Translations under genes and position numbers: made by a program
DNA from: Flavobacteriales bacterium
Lineage (GTDB): Bacteria > Bacteroidota > Bacteroidia > Flavobacteriales_G > Salibacteraceae
DNA: 64,000 nt
NCBI GenBank assembly: GCA_018660685.1
Contig: JABJJW010000009.1
Span: 1-64,000, forward strand
Direction: 5' to 3'
The notes under the pieces: generated by a model
The model's input: only the letters and a program-made list of their open reading frames with translations
Databases searched by the model: none
What the model was told of the DNA's origin: nothing
In this document: positions 46,776 through 57,149 of the stretch, in pieces
Numbering within the stretch: the first letter of the stretch is position 1
How the letters are laid out: the number at the start of each line of letters is the position of its first letter

Positions 46776-49307
46776 TTGAGTTCTACGATTCTACCATTTT
46801 CGAGAAAAGCCATCCTGACTCATTCGAGCAGCATTGCCATTTTCATTGTCACAGCTATGTTGTACTGCTCACCCGTTCTTGAGGGCAAGAGAATAGTGCA
46901 AGATGATATTGTGAAGAACACTGCACAAAGCAAAGAGAGGTTAGATTTTTTCGAAGAAACAGGGGAAGAACCGTTGTGGACCAGTCGGGTGTTCAGCGGA
47001 ATGACCATGTTCAACATCGGGACTCGTTTTTCAGGGAATGGATTGATCTATCTCGATTCCTTAGTCCGAAAATGGCTTCCTGTGACTGTCAACATCATGT
47101 TTGTCACGATGCTCGGATTCTATTTGCTCATGATGGCACTTGGAATAAATCCATGGCTTTCAGTCGGCGGGGCTGTTGGCTATGCTCTGTCCTCAAACCT
47201 CTTGGTATCGCTGATGGCAGGACATAACACCAAGATTTTAACCATAGGCTATATGGGAATGGCGCTTGCTGGTCTATACATGGTCTTGAATTCGAAAAAA
47301 TATCTCGGAGCTACCCTCCTATCAATTGGCATGGGATTAATGGTACGCGCGAATCACCTCCAAATTCTGTACTATTTCATACTGCTTGGGCTGATTATCA
47401 GCATTGTTGAGTTGGTGAGAGCCTATCAAGAAAAGCGTCTTCCAGACTTTGCCAAAACAATCGGCCTCATTGCAATAGCAGGAATTATTGGAGCCCTTCC
47501 TGCTGCGGGAAAGGCGTATAACATTTATGCACACTCAGGCCCGACTATTCGAGGCGGTAATTCGGAGCTCTCGACGAAGAAAGAAGAGGACAAAGGTGGC
47601 CTCGACAGAGATTATGCCTGGCGTTGGTCCAATGGGCCTATCGAATCATTCACAATGGTCATTCCCAGCTTCATGGGAGGTTCCACTGGAGAAGCTCTTC
47701 CAAAAGACGGTAATGTTCAAAAAGAACTCCAGAAATTTCAGCTGAATAAACAGCAGAAAGAACAAATTCTTGGGAGAGCACCAATGTATGTTGGAAAGCA
47801 GCCCTTCTTGCTCGGAACAGTTTATGTCGGTTCAGCATTTATCCTCCTCTTCATATTTTCAATGTTCGTTGTAAAAGGGCCAATCAGACTCTGGGTAGGT
47901 ATTGCGACCGTGTTTTTCTTAATACTGAGTTTCGGAAGGCATTTTGAATTGATCAATGGCTTGCTCTTCGACTATCTACCAATGTTCAATAAATTCAGAA
48001 CTCCATCAATGGCATTGGCCATTCCGGGATTACTGATTCCATTTTTCGGACTGATAGGCCTAAATCTCGCGCTCAAAGGAGAACTTGAAGAAGCTGAATT
48101 CAAAAAAGCGCTGAAAATGACGCTGTATGTTGCAGGAGGAATTATGGCGTTGCTGTTGGTTTATGGTCTCACCAATGATTGGATTGGACCAAAAGACAGT
48201 CAATATCAGGGTGAGAATTCTCCTTGGGGTATTGACGGGGTGTATGAGGCACTCCTTGCAGATCGCAAAAGTCGATACATGACCGATTGGTTTCTCAGTC
48301 TAGTCATGATGGTTGGAGGTCTCGGTGTAATATGGGCTGGATACAAAAAGAAGATTTCGAATGTCCTAGTCTACGTTATCATTTTCCTCATTCTCGGAGG
48401 AGATAACTGGCGCGTCAGCAAACGATATCTGAACAATGACAAGTTTGAGAATCCACGCGATTATGAAAAGAACTTTGTTTCGAGTGCCGCAGATAAGTCA
48501 ATCCTTAAAGATGCAGACCCAAACTATCGCGTAATAAACATTACCCGTAACCCGTGGACAGATGGAATGACATGCTACCATCACAAAAACATTGGCGGCC
48601 ATCACGCGGCAAAATTGCAGCGATATCAAGAGTTGATAGAATACCAACTATCACCGCAACTACAAAAGCTTCAGGGTGGCTTGAGACAGGCAGGGGAGCG
48701 TGTGTTACTTGATCCCCAAGTAAGTGCTCAAATGCCAGTATACAATATGTTGAATACGAAGTACTTCATCCTTCGCCCCAATAACCCAATGGGTTTTGCT
48801 ACCAATCCTAGCGCTTGCGGAAATGCATGGTTTGTTAGTGAAATAGAGCAAGTTGGAAGTGCTCAAGATGAAATTCAAGCACTCGCAAACTTTAATCCGA
48901 ATGAAACGGCAATCGTTGAATCGGAATACAGTGAACAGCTTTATGGGTATTCATTCGGGAAATCAGATGATGCCAAAATTGAGTTGAACGAATTTCGCCC
49001 AAACCGAATCACTTACAGTTCGAATAATACAGAGGACGGACTTGCAGTGTTCTCTGAAATCTACTATCCTCTCGGATGGGAGGCATATGTTGATGACGCT
49101 CCAGCAGAAATTTATCGTGTTAACTATCTGCTCCGGGCCATCAAAATACCAGCAGGTAAGCACGAAGTGTTCATGATCTTTAAACCAGCGAGCTACTCTA
49201 TTGGGCAAGGTATTTCATTGGCTGGAACCATTTTGTTGGCCCTCTTCGCTGGTAGCATGATATATTTCTATCGAAAGCAAAGCCAAACGGAAGAGTCTGA
49301 AGCTTGA
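46776..49307 (+). CDS. YfhO-family membrane protein
   Basis: Multi-TM; YCSPVLEGKRIVQDDI, MYNMLNTKYFI-like region (VYNMLNTKYFILRPN), C-terminal beta domain YYPLGWEAYVDDAPAEIYRVNYLLRAI. Confidence 0.88.
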   Translation: MSSTILPFSRKAILTHSSSIAIFIVTAMLYCSPVLEGKRIVQDDIVKNTAQSKERLDFFEETGEEPLWTSRVFSGMTMFNIGTRFSGNGLIYLDSLVRKWLPVTVNIMFVTMLGFYLLMMALGINPWLSVGGAVGYALSSNLLVSLMAGHNTKILTIGYMGMALAGLYMVLNSKKYLGATLLSIGMGLMVRANHLQILYYFILLGLIISIVELVRAYQEKRLPDFAKTIGLIAIAGIIGALPAAGKAYNIYAHSGPTIRGGNSELSTKKEEDKGGLDRDYAWRWSNGPIESFTMVIPSFMGGSTGEALPKDGNVQKELQKFQLNKQQKEQILGRAPMYVGKQPFLLGTVYVGSAFILLFIFSMFVVKGPIRLWVGIATVFFLILSFGRHFELINGLLFDYLPMFNKFRTPSMALAIPGLLIPFFGLIGLNLALKGELEEAEFKKALKMTLYVAGGIMALLLVYGLTNDWIGPKDSQYQGENSPWGIDGVYEALLADRKSRYMTDWFLSLVMMVGGLGVIWAGYKKKISNVLVYVIIFLILGGDNWRVSKRYLNNDKFENPRDYEKNFVSSAADKSILKDADPNYRVINITRNPWTDGMTCYHHKNIGGHHAAKLQRYQELIEYQLSPQLQKLQGGLRQAGERVLLDPQVSAQMPVYNMLNTKYFILRPNNPMGFATNPSACGNAWFVSEIEQVGSAQDEIQALANFNPNETAIVESEYSEQLYGYSFGKSDDAKIELNEFRPNRITYSSNNTEDGLAVFSEIYYPLGWEAYVDDAPAEIYRVNYLLRAIKIPAGKHEVFMIFKPASYSIGQGISLAGTILLALFAGSMIYFYRKQSQTEESEA

Positions 49308-50590
49308 AAAAGGCCCTCATACTCACGTACTACTGGCCGCCAGGATCCGGCCCCGGAGTTCAACGATGGTTGAAATTTTGTAAGTACTTACCAGAATTTG
49401 GTTGGGACACGAAGGTGATCACTGTGAACAATGGAAGCTATCCAAGTGTCGATTCAAGCTTAGAAAATGATATTCCTGAGGGACTAGAAATCCACAAAAC
49501 CAAAACCATTGAACCTTTCGCCATTTACAATGCGCTGCGCGGTAAAAAAGGCAAATCAGTTGAAGTTGCACTAGCTAGTGTAAAGGGTAAACAAAGTCCT
49601 TTTTCCAAGTTTGCTAACTACGTTCGTTCCAACTATTTCATCCCGGATGCTCGGGTTGGTTGGAATACATATTCCTTTCCTAAGGCCATAGAATTAATAA
49701 AGAAGGATAGACCCGATGTCATTATTACGACAGGTCCGCCACACAGCACACACTTGGTTGGGCAACGACTTCATAAAATGTTTGATATTCCTTGGGTAGC
49801 TGATTTTCGTGATCCTTGGACTACGATTTATTACAATCAATTTCTTCTTCGAACGGACTCATCAATAAGAAAGGATAAAGCTTTAGAAGATCTGGTCCTA
49901 TCAGAGGCGAGTGCCCTGGTCACGGCGACTCCAGGAATGAAAGCAGAATATGAGGAAAGGGCGAATTCTGTTCAATTCCTAACCAATGGTTTTGACCAAT
50001 CGGATTTCCCCGAAGATATTTTACCACGCGAAGAAACATTTACCATCTCGTATGTCGGAAACTTCAAACCGATTCAAAACATTGAGATATTGTGGCAAGC
50101 ACTGAAGGACTTGAGCACTGAAGGCGCAAGTCTAAAACTTCAAATTACTGGCAATGTGGCTGAAGAAGTATCGAAGTCAATTCTAACCCATGGATTGGAC
50201 CACATGTTGGAGGTATTACCCTTCGTTCCTCATCATGAATCAATCAAACGAATGATGAGTGCACACATGTTGCTTCTCCCAATTCCGCAAGATGCAAGTA
50301 GTAAACTCATTCTCACTGGTAAGATATTTGAGTATTTGGCCACGCGCCGTCCAATTCTATCCATTGGTCCACCACACGGAAATGCATCAAGCATTCTCGA
50401 TGATTGTGAAAAAGAGTCCATGATTGACTACAAAGATCTTGAAGGTCTGAAGATGCAGATCAAGACTCAGTTAGACTTATGGAGTTCCGGTCAATATGAG
50501 CCTATATCTGGAAATGATAATTATACGAAGTACAGCCGAAAAGGCGTTACTGAGTCGCTTGCTCAATTATTGAATACGCTGGTAGAATGA
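49304..50590 (+). CDS. glycosyltransferase (GT4-like)
   Basis: YWPPGSGPGVQRWLKFCKYLPEFGW, ADFRDPWT, GKIFEYLATRRPILSIG; TTG start. Confidence 0.88.
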   Translation: MKKALILTYYWPPGSGPGVQRWLKFCKYLPEFGWDTKVITVNNGSYPSVDSSLENDIPEGLEIHKTKTIEPFAIYNALRGKKGKSVEVALASVKGKQSPFSKFANYVRSNYFIPDARVGWNTYSFPKAIELIKKDRPDVIITTGPPHSTHLVGQRLHKMFDIPWVADFRDPWTTIYYNQFLLRTDSSIRKDKALEDLVLSEASALVTATPGMKAEYEERANSVQFLTNGFDQSDFPEDILPREETFTISYVGNFKPIQNIEILWQALKDLSTEGASLKLQITGNVAEEVSKSILTHGLDHMLEVLPFVPHHESIKRMMSAHMLLLPIPQDASSKLILTGKIFEYLATRRPILSIGPPHGNASSILDDCEKESMIDYKDLEGLKMQIKTQLDLWSSGQYEPISGNDNYTKYSRKGVTESLAQLLNTLVE

Positions 50591-51906
50591 GATGCGTTGT
50601 TATCGGTAGCAAAGAACTCGGATGTGTCATTGTCGATGAATTAGTTCGACAAAAACACAGCATTCCTCTCGTGATTACTCGCGACGATTCGCCTGGGATG
50701 GCATTGTGGCATAAAATGGGGCACCGATCGCTGAAAGAAGTGGCGACACGGCATGGCTTGAATGTTCTGGAAGGTGTCAAGGTTAATGACGACACAACAC
50801 TTAACGCTATTCGAGAAGCACGTCCCGATCTCATATTGTCTTGCTTCTGGAGCGATCTCTTTAAATCTGAAATTCTAATGATCCCTTCTCGAGGTGTATT
50901 TAACTTTCACACCGCATTTCTCCCAAAAAATCGCGGGTCAAGACCAATTCCTTGGGCGATGATTAACGGGGATGAGTTTACTGGAATCACCTTGCATCAA
51001 ATGCAATTAGGCGTTGATGACGGGCCAATTGTGGCCACCAAGAAAGTGGCCATCACCGACTCTGACACCGGCAAAACTATGTATGACAAAGTCATGCGCG
51101 AAGGCGTAAACTTGGTCACGGAAGTGATCGCGCTATTTGGAGAAGGCAAGGAGGTTTTGACACCACAAGAAGATGCTGATTCGACCTTCCATCTCCGAGG
51201 CGAACCATATGGTGGTCAATTCAACTACTTCTGGGATGAAACCAAAGTGGATCGTTTCAAACGGTCATTCATCTTCCCTCCCTTTCAGGCTCACAGAAAC
51301 CCACCGCAATCGAAGCAACTTAAGCAAGGCGTCTCCTTAATCGTGTCTTCAGAAAGATCAAGTGAATCATGGAATGAGCTAAGCGCTCAAAATCAATTCA
51401 CTCAAGATCTTCGTCCATATCAAATAGAGTCTGGTGGTGATTCAGCGATGCGTAAGGTCTTGAGGACTTGGAACCCAAAAGGCGGCGCTCAATTGTGTTA
51501 TTTTCCAACGCAGAAATCAGGCCTGGATGCGCATTATCCAATATTAGAATCCTTGATGCGGGGCGATTACCTGGCCAGCATTTCATCTCTTGAAACGTTA
51601 GACGGATCACCCGAAAGATGTCAACCTTTTCGATACGAGAACGGAATTCTTGAATTGCCTGTCAATTACGTTAATCCGTCAAAAGAAGAACTCCAATCTC
51701 ACCTCCACACAGCTCAGCGGTTCAGTGCCAAATATGATTGCACGTGCTACCTCCACATACTGTTAGATGAGCATTATGGCACGGATGATCACGAGCTGTT
51801 CACGAGAGAACTCTCACAACAAATTCAAAACAGCACGATATCATTAATGACTTATGGTGATGTTTGCGAAGAATTCAACACAGAATATGAAGACATCAGC
51901 GCTTGA
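50587..51906 (+). CDS. formyltransferase fused to an additional C-terminal domain
   Basis: VFNFHTAFLPKNRGSRPIPWAMINGDEFTGITLHQMQLGVDDGPIV (folate-dependent formyltransferase core); about 220-aa C-terminal extension. Confidence 0.82.
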   Translation: MRCVVIGSKELGCVIVDELVRQKHSIPLVITRDDSPGMALWHKMGHRSLKEVATRHGLNVLEGVKVNDDTTLNAIREARPDLILSCFWSDLFKSEILMIPSRGVFNFHTAFLPKNRGSRPIPWAMINGDEFTGITLHQMQLGVDDGPIVATKKVAITDSDTGKTMYDKVMREGVNLVTEVIALFGEGKEVLTPQEDADSTFHLRGEPYGGQFNYFWDETKVDRFKRSFIFPPFQAHRNPPQSKQLKQGVSLIVSSERSSESWNELSAQNQFTQDLRPYQIESGGDSAMRKVLRTWNPKGGAQLCYFPTQKSGLDAHYPILESLMRGDYLASISSLETLDGSPERCQPFRYENGILELPVNYVNPSKEELQSHLHTAQRFSAKYDCTCYLHILLDEHYGTDDHELFTRELSQQIQNSTISLMTYGDVCEEFNTEYEDISA

Positions 51907-52534
51907 GGCCTTTGATACTGTCCTCGTACTCGCACCACACACAGACGATGGTGAACTCGGCTGCGGCGGGACAATTCACAAACTAAAACAACTTGGAAAA
52001 AGGGTTGTTTATGCAGCATTCTCAACGTGTGAAGAGTCGGTGCCAGAAGGATTTCCGAAGGACGTTTTGACACATGAGGTTAAGGCGGCCACAAAAGAAT
52101 TAGGAATTCCGGAAGAGGACCTTATTATCCTCGACTATCAAGTCCGATACTTTCCACGGGATCGTCAAGCAATCCTCGAGGATATGGTCAAACTAAATAG
52201 AGAATTGAAACCGGACCTCGTTTTCTGTCCTTCATCATATGACATCCACCAAGACCATGGAACCATCAGCATGGAGGCCAAAAGGGCGTTTAAGAGCACC
52301 ACGCTACTTGGATATGAATTCATTTGGAATAATTTCCAGTTCTCATCACAGTCCTTCATTGAGCTAGATGAAGCCGATGTTGCAGCTAAAGTTGCGTCCA
52401 TGGAATGTTATAAGTCCCAATCAAAACGACTTTATGCGAAGGATAAGTTGATCAGAGGAATAGCAAATTATCGAGGGTTGCAAGCGCAAGTCGAATATGC
52501 TGAAGCTTTTGAAGTCATTCGTTGGATTATTTGA
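51887..52534 (+). CDS. PIG-L (LmbE-like) deacetylase
   Basis: VLAPHTDDGELGCGGTIHKLKQLGK, FCPSSYDIHQDHGTISMEAKRAF. Confidence 0.9.
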   Translation: MKTSALEAFDTVLVLAPHTDDGELGCGGTIHKLKQLGKRVVYAAFSTCEESVPEGFPKDVLTHEVKAATKELGIPEEDLIILDYQVRYFPRDRQAILEDMVKLNRELKPDLVFCPSSYDIHQDHGTISMEAKRAFKSTTLLGYEFIWNNFQFSSQSFIELDEADVAAKVASMECYKSQSKRLYAKDKLIRGIANYRGLQAQVEYAEAFEVIRWII

Positions 52535-53517
52535 TGGACACGCAGGCACATACCGTATTTCTGACTGGCACTGGCCGCTCGGGAACAAACATTTTAAAAA
52601 AGGTACTAGGCTCACACAGCAAAGCAGCATCACTGCCTTTCGAGTACAGATTCATCATTGACCCAGACGGCATCGTCGATTTTTACAATTCATATCCGGT
52701 TGTTTGGTCACCTTATCGTGCAGACAAGCAAATAAAAAGGCTCGAGTCATTTTTACTTGGTCTAGCTTCCCTTGATCTCGACAAAGAATCCAGAGCCGCG
52801 AAAGCATTATCTGCTGATCCGCAGGGCCTTGAGCTAACTCCACCTCCTTATAGTGGATGGGAGCTTGAAAAGTGGATTCCTGGATTTACAGAAGCTTCAA
52901 AACATTTGATCAATGACTTAAGCCAATTTGGATATTCTGCCGTCTGGCCCGGTTCCAAAGAAGGTGTGAATAGGAATGAGATGTATTTCCAAACGCCTAA
53001 GACGAAAGAAGAGCTCAAGCCAATAATTTCAGCTTATTTAAACTTCTGTCTCAACGCAATCGTCAATGCTCAGAATAAAGAAGTATTCATTGAAGACAAC
53101 ACTCACAACCTTCTTTTTGCCAATGATTTGCTGGAATTGGTTGATAATAGTAAAATGATTCACGTAATCCGAGATCCTCGGGACGTGGTAAGTTCGCTGA
53201 TTCAACAGCGTTGGGCACCAAAAGAATTAGAGAAAGCCATAGAATGGTACGGTGCTTTGATGGATCATTGGCTTGAAATTAGAAAGCATACGCCGAGTGA
53301 CAGGTTGCTTGAAATACGATTCGAAGACCTCATTCATCAAAGAGAGGAGACTTTGTCAGATGTATGCTCCTTTATCGGAATTGAAATCGAGCAGCCGCTT
53401 CGAGAAATTGATATGAGCAACCACCACATCGGACGTCATGAAAGCGATCTAAGCCTTGAGCAAATCAATTTGATGAACAATCGATTAGCTCGTATTATCG
53501 AAACGTATAATTATTGA
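52534..53517 (+). CDS. sulfotransferase family protein
   Basis: 5'-PSB loop FLTGTGRSGTNIL; 3'-PB HVIRDPRDVVSS. Confidence 0.85.
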   Translation: MDTQAHTVFLTGTGRSGTNILKKVLGSHSKAASLPFEYRFIIDPDGIVDFYNSYPVVWSPYRADKQIKRLESFLLGLASLDLDKESRAAKALSADPQGLELTPPPYSGWELEKWIPGFTEASKHLINDLSQFGYSAVWPGSKEGVNRNEMYFQTPKTKEELKPIISAYLNFCLNAIVNAQNKEVFIEDNTHNLLFANDLLELVDNSKMIHVIRDPRDVVSSLIQQRWAPKELEKAIEWYGALMDHWLEIRKHTPSDRLLEIRFEDLIHQREETLSDVCSFIGIEIEQPLREIDMSNHHIGRHESDLSLEQINLMNNRLARIIETYNY

Positions 53518-54389
53518 TCCTCCAACCAGACTGGAAGCTTCTCACCGCTGTGTCTGAGTAAGCCCTTTACCTGACTTAAGTCCTGTTGGTAGTATTGTTT
53601 CAGTTTCTGCTCTGTTTCTGTGCTGATGTCCGAATCAAAAGGCTTCCCATTTATTGCATGGTAGAAGGATGTCAACCATCGCTTGAGCTTTGGACTGCGA
53701 TTCCAGAAACCTTGAAATCTTCGAAACACAGAAATTCCGATTGACTGCAACTGCGGATTTTTGAAGTCAACGCTTTCATTGTCACGCGTGAACTCGAAGC
53801 TTTCGTAGAATCCAGAGGCGATTCCGAGCCGTTCTGAAATCGACATCATCATGGATTTCGAATTCTTGAGATCGTCACTAAAGTGGATGGTCATGCGAGC
53901 CCCAAAATGGTCTTTCCACGTTACAAGGTCCTCGAAATAGAGACCGTCAACCAAGCCATTGTATACAGACTTATTCAATCTCACGCCCTGTTCCAGACAC
54001 TTATCTACATACTCAGCAAAACTCTCTCCATCAGGAATCTCGAGTCCGCGCTTTTTGTATTTGTAGAATGAATGCAATCTTTTCACTGGGTCACGAAGCA
54101 GTAGAATGATCTTCAAATCTGTTCCTAAGTATTGGTCCAGATATTTGAGATTTCCCGCGATGTCATGAAAGTAGCGAGGCGTTGATTCGAGAATAATTTT
54201 TTCGCCTTGATGGTTAAAATGTTTCAGATAGTCGTCAAGCCTAACATTGTTCCAATCCTCAACCCGATTCCAAAAGAAGGTTTCCTTCACATCAGCTCCG
54301 CATACATCAGGATGTGCACTTAGGTAATTGTGCATGGACGTGGTGCCTGCTTTATTCACTCCTGCTATGATCAGATTTGGTAGAGCCAT
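53511..54389 (-). CDS. sulfotransferase (heparan-sulfotransferase-like)
   Basis: LIIAGVNKAGTTSMHNYLSAHPDV, IILLLRDPVKRLHSFYKY. Confidence 0.88.
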   Translation of the reverse strand: MALPNLIIAGVNKAGTTSMHNYLSAHPDVCGADVKETFFWNRVEDWNNVRLDDYLKHFNHQGEKIILESTPRYFHDIAGNLKYLDQYLGTDLKIILLLRDPVKRLHSFYKYKKRGLEIPDGESFAEYVDKCLEQGVRLNKSVYNGLVDGLYFEDLVTWKDHFGARMTIHFSDDLKNSKSMMMSISERLGIASGFYESFEFTRDNESVDFKNPQLQSIGISVFRRFQGFWNRSPKLKRWLTSFYHAINGKPFDSDISTETEQKLKQYYQQDLSQVKGLLRHSGEKLPVWLEDQ

Positions 54390-55882
54390 TACAGTTTTAT
54401 CCCCACCTTTTTCAAACTCAGCAAAACCATTTCTTTAAGATCCTCTGAAAATCGCATCCGCATCACGATAAAAACAAACATTACCAAGATTAGAGCTGAT
54501 CTCATTACAATATTGATCAAGGGATAGTCAAACTCGATTGGCACGAGCCATGCGACAAAGAAGATCAAACTCAACCAAATGAGTGCGTACAGATTATCCA
54601 CTTTGAATGGCTGCATTTTCAGCTTAACCCAAACGAATAGAAAGAGTAACAAATTGTTGGATAGAATGGAAATTGAAGTGGCCAGTGCAGCGCCAGTAAT
54701 ACCATAAATGGGTATGAAGTAGAGGTTTGTAATTATTGCTGTAACGACCAACAGCAAACGGATTGCCAATGAGTATCGATAATGATCCGAGACAAGCAGG
54801 ATTTCATTGTTTATACCGGTTGCAGAGCTAAATATCTTGGCCAATCCAATAAAGAAAACGACCCAAACTCCCTGTCTAAACACATCCCCATTTGGTATAA
54901 GGTCGAAGAGGTCTTGAATATTCAACCAAACGAGCGTAAAAATCAATCCTGAGGCTATGAATTGGTTCAAGCTAGTCCTGTGGTAGATGTCTCGAATGTT
55001 GGCCATGTTCCCATTTTTCCAAGAATTAGAAATTACAGGAACGGATATCTGTGTAATTGATTTCCGAGGAAGTTCGATGACATTTCCCAGGGCTAATGCA
55101 ATGGCGTAAATACCTGTCGCGCCAAGACCAGCCAATGAACTAATCATCCAGCTGTCAATTTTTATAATCATTGAGCCTGAGAGAACGTTGAGAATTGCGA
55201 ACAGACCATAAGAAAAGACCTCTCTGCGCTTCTCTTTATCGATAGCCTTGAAATTGGAATTAATGCGAACGGTGTTTCGACTCAAATACGATATGATCAT
55301 CGAAATGAATACTAGCGCGTAGGTTAGTATAAAGAGATAGACCAACCATTGCACGCCAAGATCGAGGTAGAAATAGACCAGGACCGTCGTGATGTAGCCA
55401 AGGCGAAGAAAAATTGACTCATAGAAATTGGAAATAGTGATGTTAAACTCTGAACGGAAATACGCTCGAATCAACTTCGCACCACTGATCATGAAAATGA
55501 GTGCAGGCAGCCAATCGATGTATTCTACAAGCAAAGGCGAGTTAGACGCCACCGTGCTTATTAGAAACGGTTTCAAGATATAAAACACGCCCAATCCAAG
55601 GACTGCTCCTAGACCTGGGATGAGCATTGAAAGCAGTTGAAAGGCACCCAACTGGTCAGGAGAGTTTTTAAAGTAGGGATGATACTTTACGTAGGTGTTT
55701 TGCACACCGAGCAGCATAAACGGAACAATGATACCGGACAAGTCAAGCAAGACCCGAATTAGGCCGATTTCTTCCGTAGCCAGATACTTTGGATAAACGA
55801 AAAGTGAGAGGACAAATCCAAGTACAATACCCAGATAAATCACCACGCTGCTTAATGCTCCCTCTCTACGTATTATTCCCAT
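54389..55882 (-). CDS. polysaccharide biosynthesis flippase (Wzx-like)
   Basis: About 12-14 TM helices; YLATEEIGLIRVLLDLSGIIVPFMLLGVQNTYVKY. Confidence 0.88.
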   Translation of the reverse strand: MGIIRREGALSSVVIYLGIVLGFVLSLFVYPKYLATEEIGLIRVLLDLSGIIVPFMLLGVQNTYVKYHPYFKNSPDQLGAFQLLSMLIPGLGAVLGLGVFYILKPFLISTVASNSPLLVEYIDWLPALIFMISGAKLIRAYFRSEFNITISNFYESIFLRLGYITTVLVYFYLDLGVQWLVYLFILTYALVFISMIISYLSRNTVRINSNFKAIDKEKRREVFSYGLFAILNVLSGSMIIKIDSWMISSLAGLGATGIYAIALALGNVIELPRKSITQISVPVISNSWKNGNMANIRDIYHRTSLNQFIASGLIFTLVWLNIQDLFDLIPNGDVFRQGVWVVFFIGLAKIFSSATGINNEILLVSDHYRYSLAIRLLLVVTAIITNLYFIPIYGITGAALATSISILSNNLLLFLFVWVKLKMQPFKVDNLYALIWLSLIFFVAWLVPIEFDYPLINIVMRSALILVMFVFIVMRMRFSEDLKEMVLLSLKKVGIKL

Positions 55883-55883
55883 T

Positions 55884-57149
55884 TTACTTGGATGCGTATT
55901 GCTGGAAAATTTCTTCCTGATTAATTGGTCGTATATCGTTATTCCTACAGAAATCTAACATCGCCCGATATACTTCGAGGTAACCGTCAAACTTCATGTT
56001 TGTGAAATATTTATTGTGCCATAAAACAGAGATGATCGCGTCCTCTTTATGCTTGTCCAAAAGCTCAACCAAGGTAGTTTGCAAACCTGATAAGTCCTGT
56101 TTCCTATACGTCCAGTTGCTTGTATCCATTACCATAAGCGGAACATGCAATGCCCTACATTGTTCTCCTCGATTGATGTCAAATGGTCGAATCGGAAGTG
56201 CGTAGTTATTTCTTAAACCAAATTCTTCCGCAAAGCCAAGAGAGAAATCAATCTCGAGAGGACTGGCGTCAACTTTTGAAAAATGCTCCGGAATTTGAAG
56301 CCTTAGGTAATGGTTCCTATTAGAAATTGTTTTGAATGGAAGAGCTTCTAATTCCGTTGAAAAGCTCTCAGAATTCACTGATTTATGGAGTCCTTGATGA
56401 AAACCGCGAGAGGCAATTTTTTGAATAATTGATTGAGTTCTCGAACTTGAGATTTGATAATCCCCGTTGCTGAGTGTTCTATTTTTTAGCGGCGTGGGAC
56501 GATTATTGGCGATCCAGAAGAACGTGCTTTTCAAATCATACTCATCATTAATGTCCATCATCTGATCCATGTTCATCCATCTGGGATTTCGCATGATTTC
56601 ACTCCACACGATTTGAAGCAGCCAATCCAATCGCCCCTTCTTCAAGGCGTAAAACCCATCTTTCGTGAAACTTCCATACAGACTATCGTTATCATGAGAC
56701 ACGAAAAGACGGGAAGGCTTGGTACCGACTTTTTTTGAATACTGTTCTTCAACAAATTCTCTGAATAGGTTGAGCACCTGATTCTCGGTGCAAACACCAA
56801 AGCGTGCTTGATAACTCTTCGCAAAAGGAAATCTTCCAAGATCGTCTTGGTCCACGGCTCCAACTTCTTGGAAGTAGTTGAGCATGTAAACGATGGTTGA
56901 AAGCCGGTCTATTGTGTCGTCTTCCCGATTTACGAAACCGTTTTCTCCTAAAATTTCATGATGAGAAAAACTGCGTTTCGAAAAATTATCATTGAAGCTA
57001 GATGAAACGAGATAGTTTCCAGATTCTGGGGTCAAGCCTACCTCCAAAGCATCCAATTCAACCGAATGATTTGCATTCAGCTGGTTGAGGCTCACTTCTA
57101 TAGCCTTTGAAAAGGCAGGATCAATTCGAGAATCAAATGATAGTTTCAA
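55884..57149 (-). CDS. NodB-like polysaccharide deacetylase-family protein (DUF7033-type, tentative)
   Basis: FVSHDNDSLYG, STFFWIANN, GFHQGLHKSVNS, ISVLWHNKYF. Confidence 0.72.
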   Translation of the reverse strand: MKLSFDSRIDPAFSKAIEVSLNQLNANHSVELDALEVGLTPESGNYLVSSSFNDNFSKRSFSHHEILGENGFVNREDDTIDRLSTIVYMLNYFQEVGAVDQDDLGRFPFAKSYQARFGVCTENQVLNLFREFVEEQYSKKVGTKPSRLFVSHDNDSLYGSFTKDGFYALKKGRLDWLLQIVWSEIMRNPRWMNMDQMMDINDEYDLKSTFFWIANNRPTPLKNRTLSNGDYQISSSRTQSIIQKIASRGFHQGLHKSVNSESFSTELEALPFKTISNRNHYLRLQIPEHFSKVDASPLEIDFSLGFAEEFGLRNNYALPIRPFDINRGEQCRALHVPLMVMDTSNWTYRKQDLSGLQTTLVELLDKHKEDAIISVLWHNKYFTNMKFDGYLEVYRAMLDFCRNNDIRPINQEEIFQQYASK

